A stretch of 64,000 nt of DNA from Cryobacterium frigoriphilum (GTDB taxonomy: Bacteria; Actinomycetota; Actinomycetes; Actinomycetales; Microbacteriaceae), in contig NZ_SOHE01000036.1 in assembly GCF_004403305.1 (NCBI RefSeq), positions 16,893 to 80,892 of the forward strand. Direction: 5' to 3'. How positions within the stretch are numbered: position 1 is the first letter of the stretch; every line of letters starts with the position of its first letter. A program made the translations under genes and the position numbers. A model generated the notes under the pieces. It searched no databases. It saw only the letters and a program-made list of their open reading frames with translations, and was not told where the DNA came from. Below are positions 54,207 to 63,513 of the stretch, piece after piece.

Positions 54207-54223
54207 TCTCACATGGGGACGGT

Positions 54224-56005
54224 ATGGATTCTCTCTCGGTTGATCAAAATATTCCGGCAGCAGACATTGGAGCAGGGGGGACGCGCAGGAGTTTCCGTGA
54301 GGAACTCGATACCAAGCGCTATCACGTGGTGGATGACCACTGGGCCGGTCGGGTTCCGGCGCAGTACGGAGTCGCCCCGCGGGTGCGGATCGGTCAGGGC
54401 AAGTGGTTCAATCTGCTCTGGTTGATTCCCATTGGTCTCGTGCTGCTCATCACGGCCATCGCCATCGCCCAGGGCCTGCGGGAGATTCCCGCGGTGCAGG
54501 ATTTCCTGAGCCGGTATCCGGGCGAATCGGCTCTGCCCGCCAACGCACCGGTCGGGTTGCCGGCCTGGGTCGGCTGGCAGCACTTTCTGAATCTCTTCAT
54601 GATGGTATTCATCATCCGTTCCGGCGTCAGCATCATGGCCGACCATCCCCGGTTCTACTGGACCAGGCACTCGACCCCGGGCAAGGACTGGTTTCGCATG
54701 CAGAAGCCGGTGCCGAGCGATCCGCTCTACACGGCCAAGGAAGACTCGATCACCCTGCCGGACGGCGTCGGTCTGCCCGGTCGCCGGCACTCGATCGGGC
54801 TGGCCCGCTGGTGGCACCTCGGCGTCGATACCGTCTGGCTGCTGAACGGAGTCCTCTTCTTCGTGCTCATTTTCACGACCGGGCAGTGGATGCGCCTGGT
54901 CCCGTTGCGCTGGGATGTCATCCCCAACGCCGCCTCGGCCGCGCTGCAGTATCTCTCGCTCGACTGGCCGGTTGAAAACGGGTGGACCAACTACAACAGC
55001 CTGCAGCTCATCGCCTACTTCATCACGGTCTTCATCGCGGCTCCGCTTGCCCTGATCACGGGCCTGGGCATGTCCCCCGCCCTCTCCACTCGTTTCCGCC
55101 GAGTCAGTACGATCTTCAACATTCAGGTGGCCAGGTCGCTGCACTTCTTCGTGCTGTGCTGGTTCGTCATGTTCATCGTCGTGCACGTGACCCTCGTGAT
55201 GACCACCGGCGCGCTGCGCAACCTCAACCACATGTACGCGTCGCAGGACAATGATTCCTGGGTCGGGTTCGGTATTTTCGCGGCCTCGATGGTGCTCGTC
55301 GTCGTCGGCTGGCTCGCCGCCACGCCCTTCACCTACCGGCATCCGCGCACGGTGCAAAAGGTGGGCTTCGCACTCATCGGTCGCGCGGAGCGCCTGTTCG
55401 AACACATCGATTCCAAGCCGGGCCAGTACACGGAGAAGGACATTTCACCGTACTTCTGGCACAACGGAAAGTACCCCGACTCCGAGGAATACCAGACACT
55501 CCAGGCGGGAAACTTCGCGGACTACACGCTGCGAGTCAACGGGCTCGTCGAGAACCCGGTCGAGCTGACCCTCGCGCAGGTGAAGGCGCTGACTTACCAC
55601 GATCAGATCACCCAGCACTTCTGCATTCAGGGCTGGTCAGGGGTCGCAAAATGGGGTGGCGTCTCGATGCAGACGATTCTCGATCTGGTGCAGCCGAAAC
55701 CCGAAGCGAAATGGGTGATCTTCTACTCCTTCGCGGACGGACCCGACGGTGGTGCCTACTATGACGCCCAGCCCATCGAGCAGATGAGCTACAAGCTGAC
55801 CATGCTTGCCTACGACCTGAACGGCGAAACCGTGTCGTTTGGGCACGGCGCTCCGCTTCGGCTGCGCAACGAAACTCAGGTGGGCTTCAAGATGGTGAAG
55901 TGGATCAAGGGAATCGAATTCGTCGAGGACTTCTCCGAGATCGGGGCTGGCTTCGGCGGTTACCACAACGACCACGAGTTCTTTGGCTACCGCCAGGCGA
56001 TCTAA
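54224..56005 (+). CDS. Cytochrome b-type membrane domain fused to SUOX-fold molybdopterin oxidoreductase
   Basis: Residues ~60-375 form a b561-like membrane domain with His120, His198, His307 and His321 in helices as candidate ligands of two haems. Residues ~430-593 form a sulfite-oxidase-fold molybdenum domain with Cys467 in HFCIQGWSGVAKWGGV as the expected Mo-thiolate ligand. So a quinone-linked anchor and catalytic domain sit on one chain. The Mo-domain lacks a Tat signal; it probably remains cytoplasmic or is inserted with the anchor. GGGGAC precedes the ATG. Substrate unknown. Confidence 0.85.
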   Translation: MDSLSVDQNIPAADIGAGGTRRSFREELDTKRYHVVDDHWAGRVPAQYGVAPRVRIGQGKWFNLLWLIPIGLVLLITAIAIAQGLREIPAVQDFLSRYPGESALPANAPVGLPAWVGWQHFLNLFMMVFIIRSGVSIMADHPRFYWTRHSTPGKDWFRMQKPVPSDPLYTAKEDSITLPDGVGLPGRRHSIGLARWWHLGVDTVWLLNGVLFFVLIFTTGQWMRLVPLRWDVIPNAASAALQYLSLDWPVENGWTNYNSLQLIAYFITVFIAAPLALITGLGMSPALSTRFRRVSTIFNIQVARSLHFFVLCWFVMFIVVHVTLVMTTGALRNLNHMYASQDNDSWVGFGIFAASMVLVVVGWLAATPFTYRHPRTVQKVGFALIGRAERLFEHIDSKPGQYTEKDISPYFWHNGKYPDSEEYQTLQAGNFADYTLRVNGLVENPVELTLAQVKALTYHDQITQHFCIQGWSGVAKWGGVSMQTILDLVQPKPEAKWVIFYSFADGPDGGAYYDAQPIEQMSYKLTMLAYDLNGETVSFGHGAPLRLRNETQVGFKMVKWIKGIEFVEDFSEIGAGFGGYHNDHEFFGYRQAI

Positions 56006-56065
56006 GCGGTCAGCATGATCGCGGCGGCACCGTACCAGAAGGGTGGGGTGCCGTCGCCAGTGGCA

Positions 56066-57826
56066 TCAGGCGTGGATGGCCGCGAACGGAAACAGGGTCA
56101 CGCGGCTCGTGATGAGCTCTTCGGGCACGGGTGTGTGTGAGATCAGCAGCACCGCACGCCCGTCGGTCGCCGCGAGGGTGAGAATATCGCGCACGAGCCG
56201 GTCGCCGCGGTCGGCGTCCACGTTCGCGGTGGGCTCATCGATGATCAGGATCGGAAAATCAGCCAGCAGGGCGCGCGCCAGCGCAATACGCTGGGCCTGC
56301 CCGCCGGAGACGAGCGCGCCGCGCTCCCCCACCCGGGCGTCGAGCCCGCCTCGTGCCTCAGTCCATTCGGCGAGGCCGACCCGGTCGAGCACGGCCAGCA
56401 AGTCCGCATCCGTCGCCGTTTCCCGCGCGAACAGCAAGTTCTGGCGGATGCTGTCGTCGAACAACCACGGGCGCTGCTCGCACAACCCAACCACCCGACG
56501 AACGGCGGCCGGGGACAGGGTGCGCGCCTCGACCCCGCCCAGGGTGTACGAGCCGGTGTACTCGAGAAAGCGCACGAGAGTCTGGGCGAGCGTGGTCTTG
56601 CCCGCGCCGCTCGGCCCGGCGAGGTGCACCCGGTCCCCGGGCGCCAGGCGCAGCGAGACGTCGGCATAGGCCGGGCGCACGGCACCCGGCCAGGACGCCC
56701 CGGCCCCGGACAGCTCAAGAACGGGTGCCGGCGAGCCGGCGATCGAGGTCGCGTTGTTCTCGTCGACCGTCGGTTCGCGGGGGATCTCCGCGGGCACGAT
56801 ATCCGGCACGGCCGTGGCCACGCGTTCGGCGCTCGTGCGTACCTGGCGCCAGGCGCTCACGGCGAGCGGCACCATGCCGAACACCTCGAAGACCGCCATC
56901 GGCACCAGCACGGCCACGACGAGCGCGGGGCCGGTGAGACCGATCTCCCCGACGAGGATGCCGTTGACCAGCGTCCCGGGTGTGCCGAGTTGGGGCGCGC
57001 CCCAGACGAGGGCTGCGAGGGTCGCCGCGCCCGCGAACAGCGACGTCACCCCCGTCTGCACCCCGACGCCGAGAGATCGGCGCAGCGCGGCGCGGCGCAG
57101 GCGGTCGTCGGCACGGGCCAGCGAGGCCAGCCGGTCGTCGAGGGCGCCGAACGCGGTCAGCACGTCGAGGTTCTCGACGACCTCGAGAACCTCGTTGGCC
57201 AGTTCGCCGCGCAGCGGGGCGAGCAGACGTTCCGAACGGGCCGAGAGAACACCGGTGATGAGAGTTCCGAGCACCCCCGCGAGGAGAAGGCTGATGAGCA
57301 GGGTGAGGCCGGCACTCGGCAGCAGGTACCAGACACCGGCGACGCTGAGCGCGGCCGTGAGCCCGGCGATCACGAGCGGCTGCACGACACGCAGGGGCAG
57401 GTCCTGCAGGTCGTCGACGTCACGCACCAGGCGGCTCAGCAGGTCACCGCGGCGGGTGTCGGTCAGGGCGGCTGGGGCGAGCGGCACGATTCGCTCGAAC
57501 ACACCGACCCGCAGTTGCGCGAGCTGGGCGAAGGCCGCGTCGTGGCTCAGCAGACGTTCCAGGTAGCGAAACGCCGAACGGCCGAGCGCAAAGGCCCGCA
57601 CACCGACGACCGCCATGCCCAGGAACAGGATCGGCGGCATCTCCGCCGCGCGGGTGATCAGCCAGGCCGAACAGGCGAGCAGCAGCACGGCCATCAGGGC
57701 GCTCGTGAGGCCGGCGGCCAGTCCGGGCAGAAAACGCCGGGCCGGCGGCTGGGCGAGGCGCAGAATTGCGCGTCTCGGGTGAGCGGACCCTGCCCGATTG
57801 GCCCCGGAGCGCGTGGCCTCAGACAA
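56066..57826 (-). CDS. cydC: ABC transporter CydC, cytochrome bd assembly
   Basis: One half of the heterodimeric CydDC exporter needed to assemble cytochrome bd. Six-helix membrane domain (about 30-300) and an ABC ATPase with Walker A GPSGAGKTT, signature LVSGGQAQRIAL, and Walker B ILIIDEPTANVD. The start appears to be TTG at 57826 with GGGAGG 6 bases upstream, overlapping the cydD stop. 586 aa. Last gene of cydABDC. Confidence 0.92.
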   Translation of the reverse strand: MSEATRSGANRAGSAHPRRAILRLAQPPARRFLPGLAAGLTSALMAVLLLACSAWLITRAAEMPPILFLGMAVVGVRAFALGRSAFRYLERLLSHDAAFAQLAQLRVGVFERIVPLAPAALTDTRRGDLLSRLVRDVDDLQDLPLRVVQPLVIAGLTAALSVAGVWYLLPSAGLTLLISLLLAGVLGTLITGVLSARSERLLAPLRGELANEVLEVVENLDVLTAFGALDDRLASLARADDRLRRAALRRSLGVGVQTGVTSLFAGAATLAALVWGAPQLGTPGTLVNGILVGEIGLTGPALVVAVLVPMAVFEVFGMVPLAVSAWRQVRTSAERVATAVPDIVPAEIPREPTVDENNATSIAGSPAPVLELSGAGASWPGAVRPAYADVSLRLAPGDRVHLAGPSGAGKTTLAQTLVRFLEYTGSYTLGGVEARTLSPAAVRRVVGLCEQRPWLFDDSIRQNLLFARETATDADLLAVLDRVGLAEWTEARGGLDARVGERGALVSGGQAQRIALARALLADFPILIIDEPTANVDADRGDRLVRDILTLAATDGRAVLLISHTPVPEELITSRVTLFPFAAIHA

Positions 57827-59480
57827 GGCTCGCCTCCCGCAGCTCGAGAACCTGATCGGCGGCGGCGATGAATGCCGGCCGGTGACTGACAACGATGACG
57901 ATGCGTCCTTCCGCGGTGAGCCGGCGCAGGCCGGCGATGAGGGCAGCTTCGGCGACCGCGTCGAGGGCCGAGCTCGGTTCGTCGCAAATCACCACGTGGC
58001 ATCCGCGTTCCCGGCTGCGGTAAATGGCACGGGCGACGGCGACGCGCTGCGCCTGTCCACCGGAGAGCCCGTCACCGTTCACGCCGAGCGCGGTAAACGG
58101 GTCGAGTTCGCTCGCTCCGGCCCAGTCGAGGGCCAGGGCGAGCGCGCCGGCGTCACGTTCGACGACGGATGCCTCCCCCAGCGTCACATTGCTCTCGATC
58201 GTGCCCGCAAACAGGCCAGGACGCTGCCCGGCCCAAGCCAGCCAGTCGCGCCGGTCGCGTGCCGTGATGGGGAGGTCGCCGAGGCTGATCGCGCCCTCGA
58301 AGGCGACAAAACCCTGCAGGGCCGCCACGAGGCTCGACTTGCCGACCCCGCTCGGGCCGCTGATGACGCTCAGCTCGCCCGGTTCAAACTGCGCATCGAG
58401 GGGAGGAGGGGCATCCGCTTGGCCGCGGGCAACGGACACGCCGCTGAGCCGAAGCGCACCGCCACGCGGCGCCTCCGGATCGGCCGGTGCACGCTGTGCG
58501 ACGGGGTCGTGATCATGATCATGATCATCGAGGATCGTGAAGACCTCCTCGGCGGCGGCGAGACCGTCGGCGGCCGCATGGAACTGCGCGCCCACCTGAC
58601 GCAGGGGCAGAAAGGCCTCGGGGGCCAGCAGCAGCACGAACAGCCCGACCGAGAGGGCCAGCTCGCCCTCGACCAGGCGGAGCCCGACGGAGACGGCGAT
58701 CAGGGCGACCGAGAGGCTGGCCGCGAGTTCGAGCACGAAACCGCTCAGAAAGGACACCCTCAGCACCTTCATGGTGCGTGCCCGATAATCCTCCGTGATG
58801 GTGCGCAGCCGCGCGCCCTGACGGCCTTCGCGGCCGAAGATCTTGAGCGTACCGAGGCCGCCGACGAGGTCGAGAAATCCGGTGCTGAGGCGCTGCAGGG
58901 CCTCCCATTGCTGGCGCTGCACGACCTGGGTGGCCTTGCCGATGAGAATCATGAAGACCGGAATGAGCGGGAGCACGATGAGAACGGTAATTCCGCTCGC
59001 CGCATCCTGCCAGAACATGACCGCGATGAGAATCGGCGTGGCGATCATCGTGAGCAGCAACTGCGGCAGATAGCGGGCAAAGTAGTTGTCGAGGGCGTCG
59101 AGTCCCGACGTCACGACGGTCGACAGCCGGGCGCTCTGCTGGCCGGCCACCCAGTCAGGGCCCCGGCGGGCCAGTGCGCCCAACACCCGGGTGCGCAGCT
59201 GGCTCTTGACCTGGGCTGCGCCCCGACTGGAGGCGACCTCGAGCAGCCAGACCAGCAGCATCCGCACCACGATCGTGATGGCGAGGCCCAGAATCAGCCC
59301 CGAGAGCTCGGGCACCGAAAGGCCTTCGAGGGCGCCGACGATGGATTGGCTCAGGAACCAGGCGAAAGCGATCACGGTCAGGGTTTGCAGCAGCCCCAAC
59401 ACGGCTCCGCCGACCAAAAATATTCTGGCGGCGGAGGCGTATCGAAGCAGTCGAGGATCTAGTGGGCGCACGGCCTTCAT
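57819..59480 (-). CDS. cydD: ABC transporter CydD, cytochrome bd assembly
   Basis: Partner of CydC; together they move reductant or haem-related cargo for bd assembly. Membrane domain (~15-305), a linker with Asp-His repeats from (GATCAT)3 at 58511-58528, then an ATPase with Walker A GPSGVGKSS, signature GLSGGQAQRVAV and Walker B HVVICDEPSSALD. ATG 10 bases after the cydB stop. 553 aa. Confidence 0.92.
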   Translation of the reverse strand: MKAVRPLDPRLLRYASAARIFLVGGAVLGLLQTLTVIAFAWFLSQSIVGALEGLSVPELSGLILGLAITIVVRMLLVWLLEVASSRGAAQVKSQLRTRVLGALARRGPDWVAGQQSARLSTVVTSGLDALDNYFARYLPQLLLTMIATPILIAVMFWQDAASGITVLIVLPLIPVFMILIGKATQVVQRQQWEALQRLSTGFLDLVGGLGTLKIFGREGRQGARLRTITEDYRARTMKVLRVSFLSGFVLELAASLSVALIAVSVGLRLVEGELALSVGLFVLLLAPEAFLPLRQVGAQFHAAADGLAAAEEVFTILDDHDHDHDPVAQRAPADPEAPRGGALRLSGVSVARGQADAPPPLDAQFEPGELSVISGPSGVGKSSLVAALQGFVAFEGAISLGDLPITARDRRDWLAWAGQRPGLFAGTIESNVTLGEASVVERDAGALALALDWAGASELDPFTALGVNGDGLSGGQAQRVAVARAIYRSRERGCHVVICDEPSSALDAVAEAALIAGLRRLTAEGRIVIVVSHRPAFIAAADQVLELREASLV

Positions 59481-59490
59481 TCTACGGCGC

Positions 59491-60516
59491 CTAGTGTACG
59501 GCGACCTCGGGAGCGAGTTCGTGGTCTTCGATGTGGCTGCGACCGATGCGCTTGCGGAAGACCCAGTAGGTGAAGCCCTGGTAGAACAAGATCACCGGAG
59601 CGGCAATCACGGCCGTCCAGGTCATGACCATGAGCGTGTACGGGGTGGATGATGCGTTCTCGATGGTCAGGCTGTTGGCCACATCGTTGCTGGCCGGCAT
59701 CACGTCGGGGAACAGCGACGCGAACAGGGTCAGCACGGCGAGGCCGATCGTGACGGCCATCAGGGCAAACGCCGACCGCTCCATGCCGCGCAGGTTTGCG
59801 AAGAACGAGGCGATCAGCGTCACGGCGGCGACCGCGGCGAAGATAGCGGATGCCAGCGTGCCATAGGCGAAGGTCGTCCAGACCAGGAAGGACGCGGCGA
59901 CCACGATCGTGACGAGGCCAGAGCGCACGGCGAGCTTGCGGGCCCGCAGCCGGATGTCGCCGACCGTCTTGAGCGAGACGAACACGACGCCGTGAGTGAA
60001 GAACAGCATCAGGGTCGTGACGCCGCCGAGCAGCGCGTAGGGGTTCAGCAGGTCAAAGAACGTGCCGATGTAGTTGAAGTCGGCGTCGAGTGGTACGCCG
60101 CGAACGACGTTGGCGAACGCCACCCCCCAGAGCAGGGCGGGAACGGCCGAACCGACCACGATCATGCCGTCGAACCACTTCTTCCACTCGGATCCCGGGC
60201 GCTGGTGCCGGTATTCGAACGACACACCGCGGGCGATGAGCGCCAGCAGGATGAGCAGCAGGGGCAGGTAGAAGCCGCTGAACATGGTGGCGTACCACTC
60301 GGGGAAAGCCGCGAAGAGCATGGCGCCGGCGACGATCAGCCAGGTTTCGTTGAGGTCCCAGACCGGGCCGATGGTGTTGATGAGAACGCGCCGGTCGACG
60401 TCGTCCTTGCCGAGGAACGGGAGCGACATGCCCACGCCGAAGTCGAAACCGTCGAGCACGAAGTACCCGATGAACATGAAGGCGATGATCCAGAACCAGA
60501 TCGTAGAGAGTTCCAT
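59491..60516 (-). CDS. cydB: Cytochrome bd ubiquinol/menaquinol oxidase subunit II
   Basis: Second core subunit of cytochrome bd. Begins with FWIIAFMFIGYFVLDGFDFGVG and has the WDLNETWLIVAGA segment, both CydB hallmarks. About eight helices, 341 aa. AGGAGC 6 bases before the ATG. Between cydA and cydD in an operon. Confidence 0.97.
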   Translation of the reverse strand: MELSTIWFWIIAFMFIGYFVLDGFDFGVGMSLPFLGKDDVDRRVLINTIGPVWDLNETWLIVAGAMLFAAFPEWYATMFSGFYLPLLLILLALIARGVSFEYRHQRPGSEWKKWFDGMIVVGSAVPALLWGVAFANVVRGVPLDADFNYIGTFFDLLNPYALLGGVTTLMLFFTHGVVFVSLKTVGDIRLRARKLAVRSGLVTIVVAASFLVWTTFAYGTLASAIFAAVAAVTLIASFFANLRGMERSAFALMAVTIGLAVLTLFASLFPDVMPASNDVANSLTIENASSTPYTLMVMTWTAVIAAPVILFYQGFTYWVFRKRIGRSHIEDHELAPEVAVH

Positions 60517-60525
60517 CGGGGGCTC

Positions 60526-61938
60526 CTAGTAGACCGTTGTGGTCTGTTTGATTTCGCCGGACTCAGAATCGACCGCCGGAGCATCGTCCGGGCCCTTCTG
60601 AACGGCACGAAGGATGAGACGGAATTCGACCACGGCGAGGGTGCCGTAGAGCAGCGTGAAGGCGATGAGCGAAATCAGAATCTCGACGCCGCTCACGCCA
60701 GGGGATACGCCGTCCTGGGTGCGCATGAGGCCGAAGACGATCCAGGGCTGGCGACCCATCTCGGTGAAGACCCAGCCGACGCTCATGGCCAGCAGCGAGA
60801 ACGGGAAGCTCCAGATGGCGACCTTCCACATCCACTGTGCTCGCGGCAGGCGTCCCTTGCGGGTGGCCCAGAGGCCCACCACGGCGACCAGCATGTGGGC
60901 GAGGCCCAGGCCGATCATCCAGCGGAACGACCAGTAGGTGATCCAGATCGTGGGGGTGTAGTCGCCGGGGCCGTAGGTCGCGACGTATTCGGCCTGCAGG
61001 TTGTTGATGCCCTCGACGGTGCCGTCGAAGGTGTGGGTCGACAGGAACGAGAGCAGGTAGGGAATGCGCACCGAGAACAACTCGCTGACGCCGTCGGGGG
61101 TACCGAGCGTGAAGACCGAGAATGATGCATTCGCACCGGTCGCTGTGGTGTATAGCGCCTCGGCGGCGGCCATCTTCATGGGCTGAGCTTCGACCATGAC
61201 GAGGCCCAGCTGGTCGCCGGCGAGCGTCGTGGCGATGCCCGCGATGACCATCATCCAGAGGCCGAATTTCAGCGCCGGGCGCATGGTTTCGAGGTGCTGG
61301 TTGCGGGAGAGGTGCCAGGCGGCGACCGAGATGATGAGACCGGCCGAGACCATGAAGCAGGCGAAGATCGTGTGCGGGAATGACGCAAGAGCGATCGGGT
61401 TGGTCAGCAGCTCACCAATGCTGGTCAGCTCGGCCCGACCCTTCTCCTCGTTCATCTGGTAGGCGACCGGGTTCTGCATGAAGGCGTTCGCGGCGAGGAT
61501 GAAGTAGGCGGATGCCGTCGAGCCGATGGCCGTGAGCCAGATCGTGGCGAGGTGCAGGCCACGCGGGAGCTTGTCCCAGCCGAAGATCCACAGGCCGATG
61601 AAGGTGGCCTCGAGGAAGAAGGCCGTGATTCCCTCGAAGGCGAGCGGCGCACCGAAGACGTCGCCGACGAAGCGGGAGTAGTCCGACCAGTTCATGCCGA
61701 ACTGGAACTCCTGCACGATTCCGGTGACGACGCCCATGGCGAAGTTGATCAGAAAGATCTTCCCGAAGAAGTGGGTCAGCTGCAGGTACTTGGCCTTATC
61801 GGTGCGGTACCAGGCCGTTTGAAAGATGGCCACGGTCAGCGCGAGGCCGATCGTGAGCGGAACAAAGAAGAAGTGGTAAATGGTCGTGAGACCGAATTGC
61901 CACCGCGACAGGAGTAAAGGATCCAGCCACTCGTTCAT
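60526..61938 (-). CDS. cydA: Cytochrome bd oxidase subunit I
   Basis: Catalytic subunit with haems b558, b595 and d; a low-O2, inhibitor-tolerant terminal oxidase that does not pump protons. His22 (YHFFFVPL) is the expected b595 ligand and the helix FPHTIFACFMVSAG holds the next His; GRQPW near residue 395 is intact. The Q-loop is the short type. 470 aa. GGAGGG precedes the ATG. First gene of cydABDC, divergent from the BlaI repressor across a 126-base region with two dyads. Confidence 0.97.
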   Translation of the reverse strand: MNEWLDPLLLSRWQFGLTTIYHFFFVPLTIGLALTVAIFQTAWYRTDKAKYLQLTHFFGKIFLINFAMGVVTGIVQEFQFGMNWSDYSRFVGDVFGAPLAFEGITAFFLEATFIGLWIFGWDKLPRGLHLATIWLTAIGSTASAYFILAANAFMQNPVAYQMNEEKGRAELTSIGELLTNPIALASFPHTIFACFMVSAGLIISVAAWHLSRNQHLETMRPALKFGLWMMVIAGIATTLAGDQLGLVMVEAQPMKMAAAEALYTTATGANASFSVFTLGTPDGVSELFSVRIPYLLSFLSTHTFDGTVEGINNLQAEYVATYGPGDYTPTIWITYWSFRWMIGLGLAHMLVAVVGLWATRKGRLPRAQWMWKVAIWSFPFSLLAMSVGWVFTEMGRQPWIVFGLMRTQDGVSPGVSGVEILISLIAFTLLYGTLAVVEFRLILRAVQKGPDDAPAVDSESGEIKQTTTVY

Positions 61939-61992
61939 GTGCCCTCCAGCAATAACGTTTCTGTGCCCGTGCCATCTCTGTGCACGTGCTAT

Positions 61993-62034
61993 TTCTACGA
62001 CGTGTAGAACATTACTCTTCTACATCGCGTAGAA
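61993..62034. promoter_or_regulatory. Paired TTCTAC-N5-GTAGAA operators, cydA-blaI region
   Basis: Two 17-bp dyads, 61993-62009 and 62018-62034, share TTCTAC...GTAGAA arms and differ only in the 5 central bases; their centres are 25 bp apart. They resemble the TAC(A)...(T)GTA sites of the MecI/BlaI/CopY family, and a BlaI-type gene starts 31 bases beyond. Likely a shared operator for cydABDC and blaI. Confidence 0.75.
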
Positions 62035-62064
62035 AACACAGGAGAACGGCGTAAAGTTAATTTC

Positions 62065-62469
62065 ATGGGAAGTTTGGGTGTTTTGGAACGGTTGATCATG
62101 GACATCCTCTGGGATTCGACCGGGCCGCTGTCGGCGAATGAGCTGCGGGATCTCTTACTCGACCCCACGACATCCGCTACCGCCAAGAAACCCCTCGCCA
62201 CGACCACGATTCTCACCGTGCTCTCGCGCCTCGAGATCAAGGGCTTCGTCTCACGCGACCGCAGCAACCGGCCCCACGTCTACACCTACGCCATGTCCCG
62301 GGCCGATCACACGGCCGAGCTCATGCACCAGGTACTCGGCACGGTGCCCGACCGCACGGCCGTTCTGGCCCGGTTTATCGGGGATGTCAGCCCCCAGGAG
62401 GCCGAGACCATGCGCCAGCTGCTCGGCGCGGCGGCGGCCCCGGAATCGCTGTCAACCGTGCAGGAGTGA
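62065..62469 (+). CDS. BlaI/MecI/CopY family transcriptional repressor
   Basis: 134-residue winged helix-turn-helix protein (MDILWDSTGPLSANELRDLL ... TTTILTVLSRLEIKGFVSR) with a C-terminal dimerisation helix. Repressors of this family are inactivated by proteolysis triggered by an M56 sensor, and one follows 22 bases after its stop. The two dyads upstream are likely its targets, so it would repress itself and cydABDC. The ATG has only a weak TAAAG site. Confidence 0.93.
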   Translation: MGSLGVLERLIMDILWDSTGPLSANELRDLLLDPTTSATAKKPLATTTILTVLSRLEIKGFVSRDRSNRPHVYTYAMSRADHTAELMHQVLGTVPDRTAVLARFIGDVSPQEAETMRQLLGAAAAPESLSTVQE

Positions 62470-62491
62470 CCAGCCGGATCGTCGTAGCCCG

Positions 62492-63466
62492 GTGACCGCC
62501 GCCGCCGCCGTTCTCGCGGTGATCGCGCTCATTCTGGCGGCACCGGCGCCCATTCTTCTGGCCAGGGCCGACTGGCCCACGCGGGCACCGGGGGTAGCAC
62601 TCGTGCTCTGGCAGTCGATCGCCCTCGCCGGCGGGGTGTCGATGATCGGTTCGCTGCTCACCTTCGGGCTCGTTCCGTTCGGCGATTCGGTGTTCCGCGG
62701 CACCCTCGAACTGGGGCAGTATCTCGCGGGAGCTTCCCTGCCGCCCGACACCCTGTTCACGCACGGTCTGGCCCTGTCGGGCGCGGCGATCCTCACCGTG
62801 CACCTGCTGCTCAACCTCACGTCGACGTTTGTCAGCGCGGAGCGCCAGCGCCGGCGCCACCTGCACCTCATCGGACTGCTGAGTGATCCGCTGCAGGGTC
62901 GGCCCGGCCTGCGCGTCATCGATCACGCCGCCCCGGTAGCCTACTGTCTGCCGGGCGGGGCGGAATCGGCCACCGTGCTCTCGAACGGGCTGCTGCGTAT
63001 TCTCGATGCCCCGCAGCTGCGCGGTGTCATCGCCCACGAGCGTGCTCACCTGCAGCAGAAGCATCACCTCGTGCTGTTGGCCTTCAAATCGTGGCACAGC
63101 GCGCTGCCGTGGTTTCCCATCGCCAACCGCGCCGAAACCGCCGTCGCACTGCTCGTGGAGCTGCTCGCCGACGACCAGGCCCGCCGCGTGGTCGACGACC
63201 GCGTGCTGGCCACCGCGATCGCCCTCGTGGCCTCGGCGCACACGAGCACCGTCTCACCGGTTGGCGCGCGAGCGGATGCCCCCCGGCCGGCCCCGGGGCG
63301 CACCACCGTCGGCCCCGCGCCGGGAAGCCCCGCCAACCGGGTCGAACCCCGGGTGCGACGACTCGTCATCGCGCAGCCGCCGCTGCACCCGGGCATGCGC
63401 GCGGGAGTGCTCGCGGCATCCGCTTCGCTGCTGGTGACGCCCGCCCTGCTGCTGTTCGCCGCCTGA
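62492..63466 (+). CDS. M56 family membrane metallopeptidase (BlaR1-like)
   Basis: Membrane protein with zinc motif HERAHLQQKHH (HExxH) and the third ligand Glu in LLVELLADDQA, flanked by helices (about 3-20, 35-60, 80-105 and a C-terminal one). It lacks BlaR1's extracellular penicillin-binding sensor domain, so its signal is not beta-lactam by that route. GTG start at 62492. Pairs with the BlaI-type repressor. 324 aa. Ends before a giant hairpin. Confidence 0.88.
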   Translation: MTAAAAVLAVIALILAAPAPILLARADWPTRAPGVALVLWQSIALAGGVSMIGSLLTFGLVPFGDSVFRGTLELGQYLAGASLPPDTLFTHGLALSGAAILTVHLLLNLTSTFVSAERQRRRHLHLIGLLSDPLQGRPGLRVIDHAAPVAYCLPGGAESATVLSNGLLRILDAPQLRGVIAHERAHLQQKHHLVLLAFKSWHSALPWFPIANRAETAVALLVELLADDQARRVVDDRVLATAIALVASAHTSTVSPVGARADAPRPAPGRTTVGPAPGSPANRVEPRVRRLVIAQPPLHPGMRAGVLAASASLLVTPALLLFAA

Positions 63467-63513
63467 GACCGCGCCGGAAGCCGGTGAGCGTCGACCGCCC
63501 TACCGGTCGTCTG

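Noticed and set aside
54119-54223. Known molybdenum-cofactor riboswitch
   Set aside because: The leader folds, but I cannot match it to the published Moco consensus; kept as an unknown leader.
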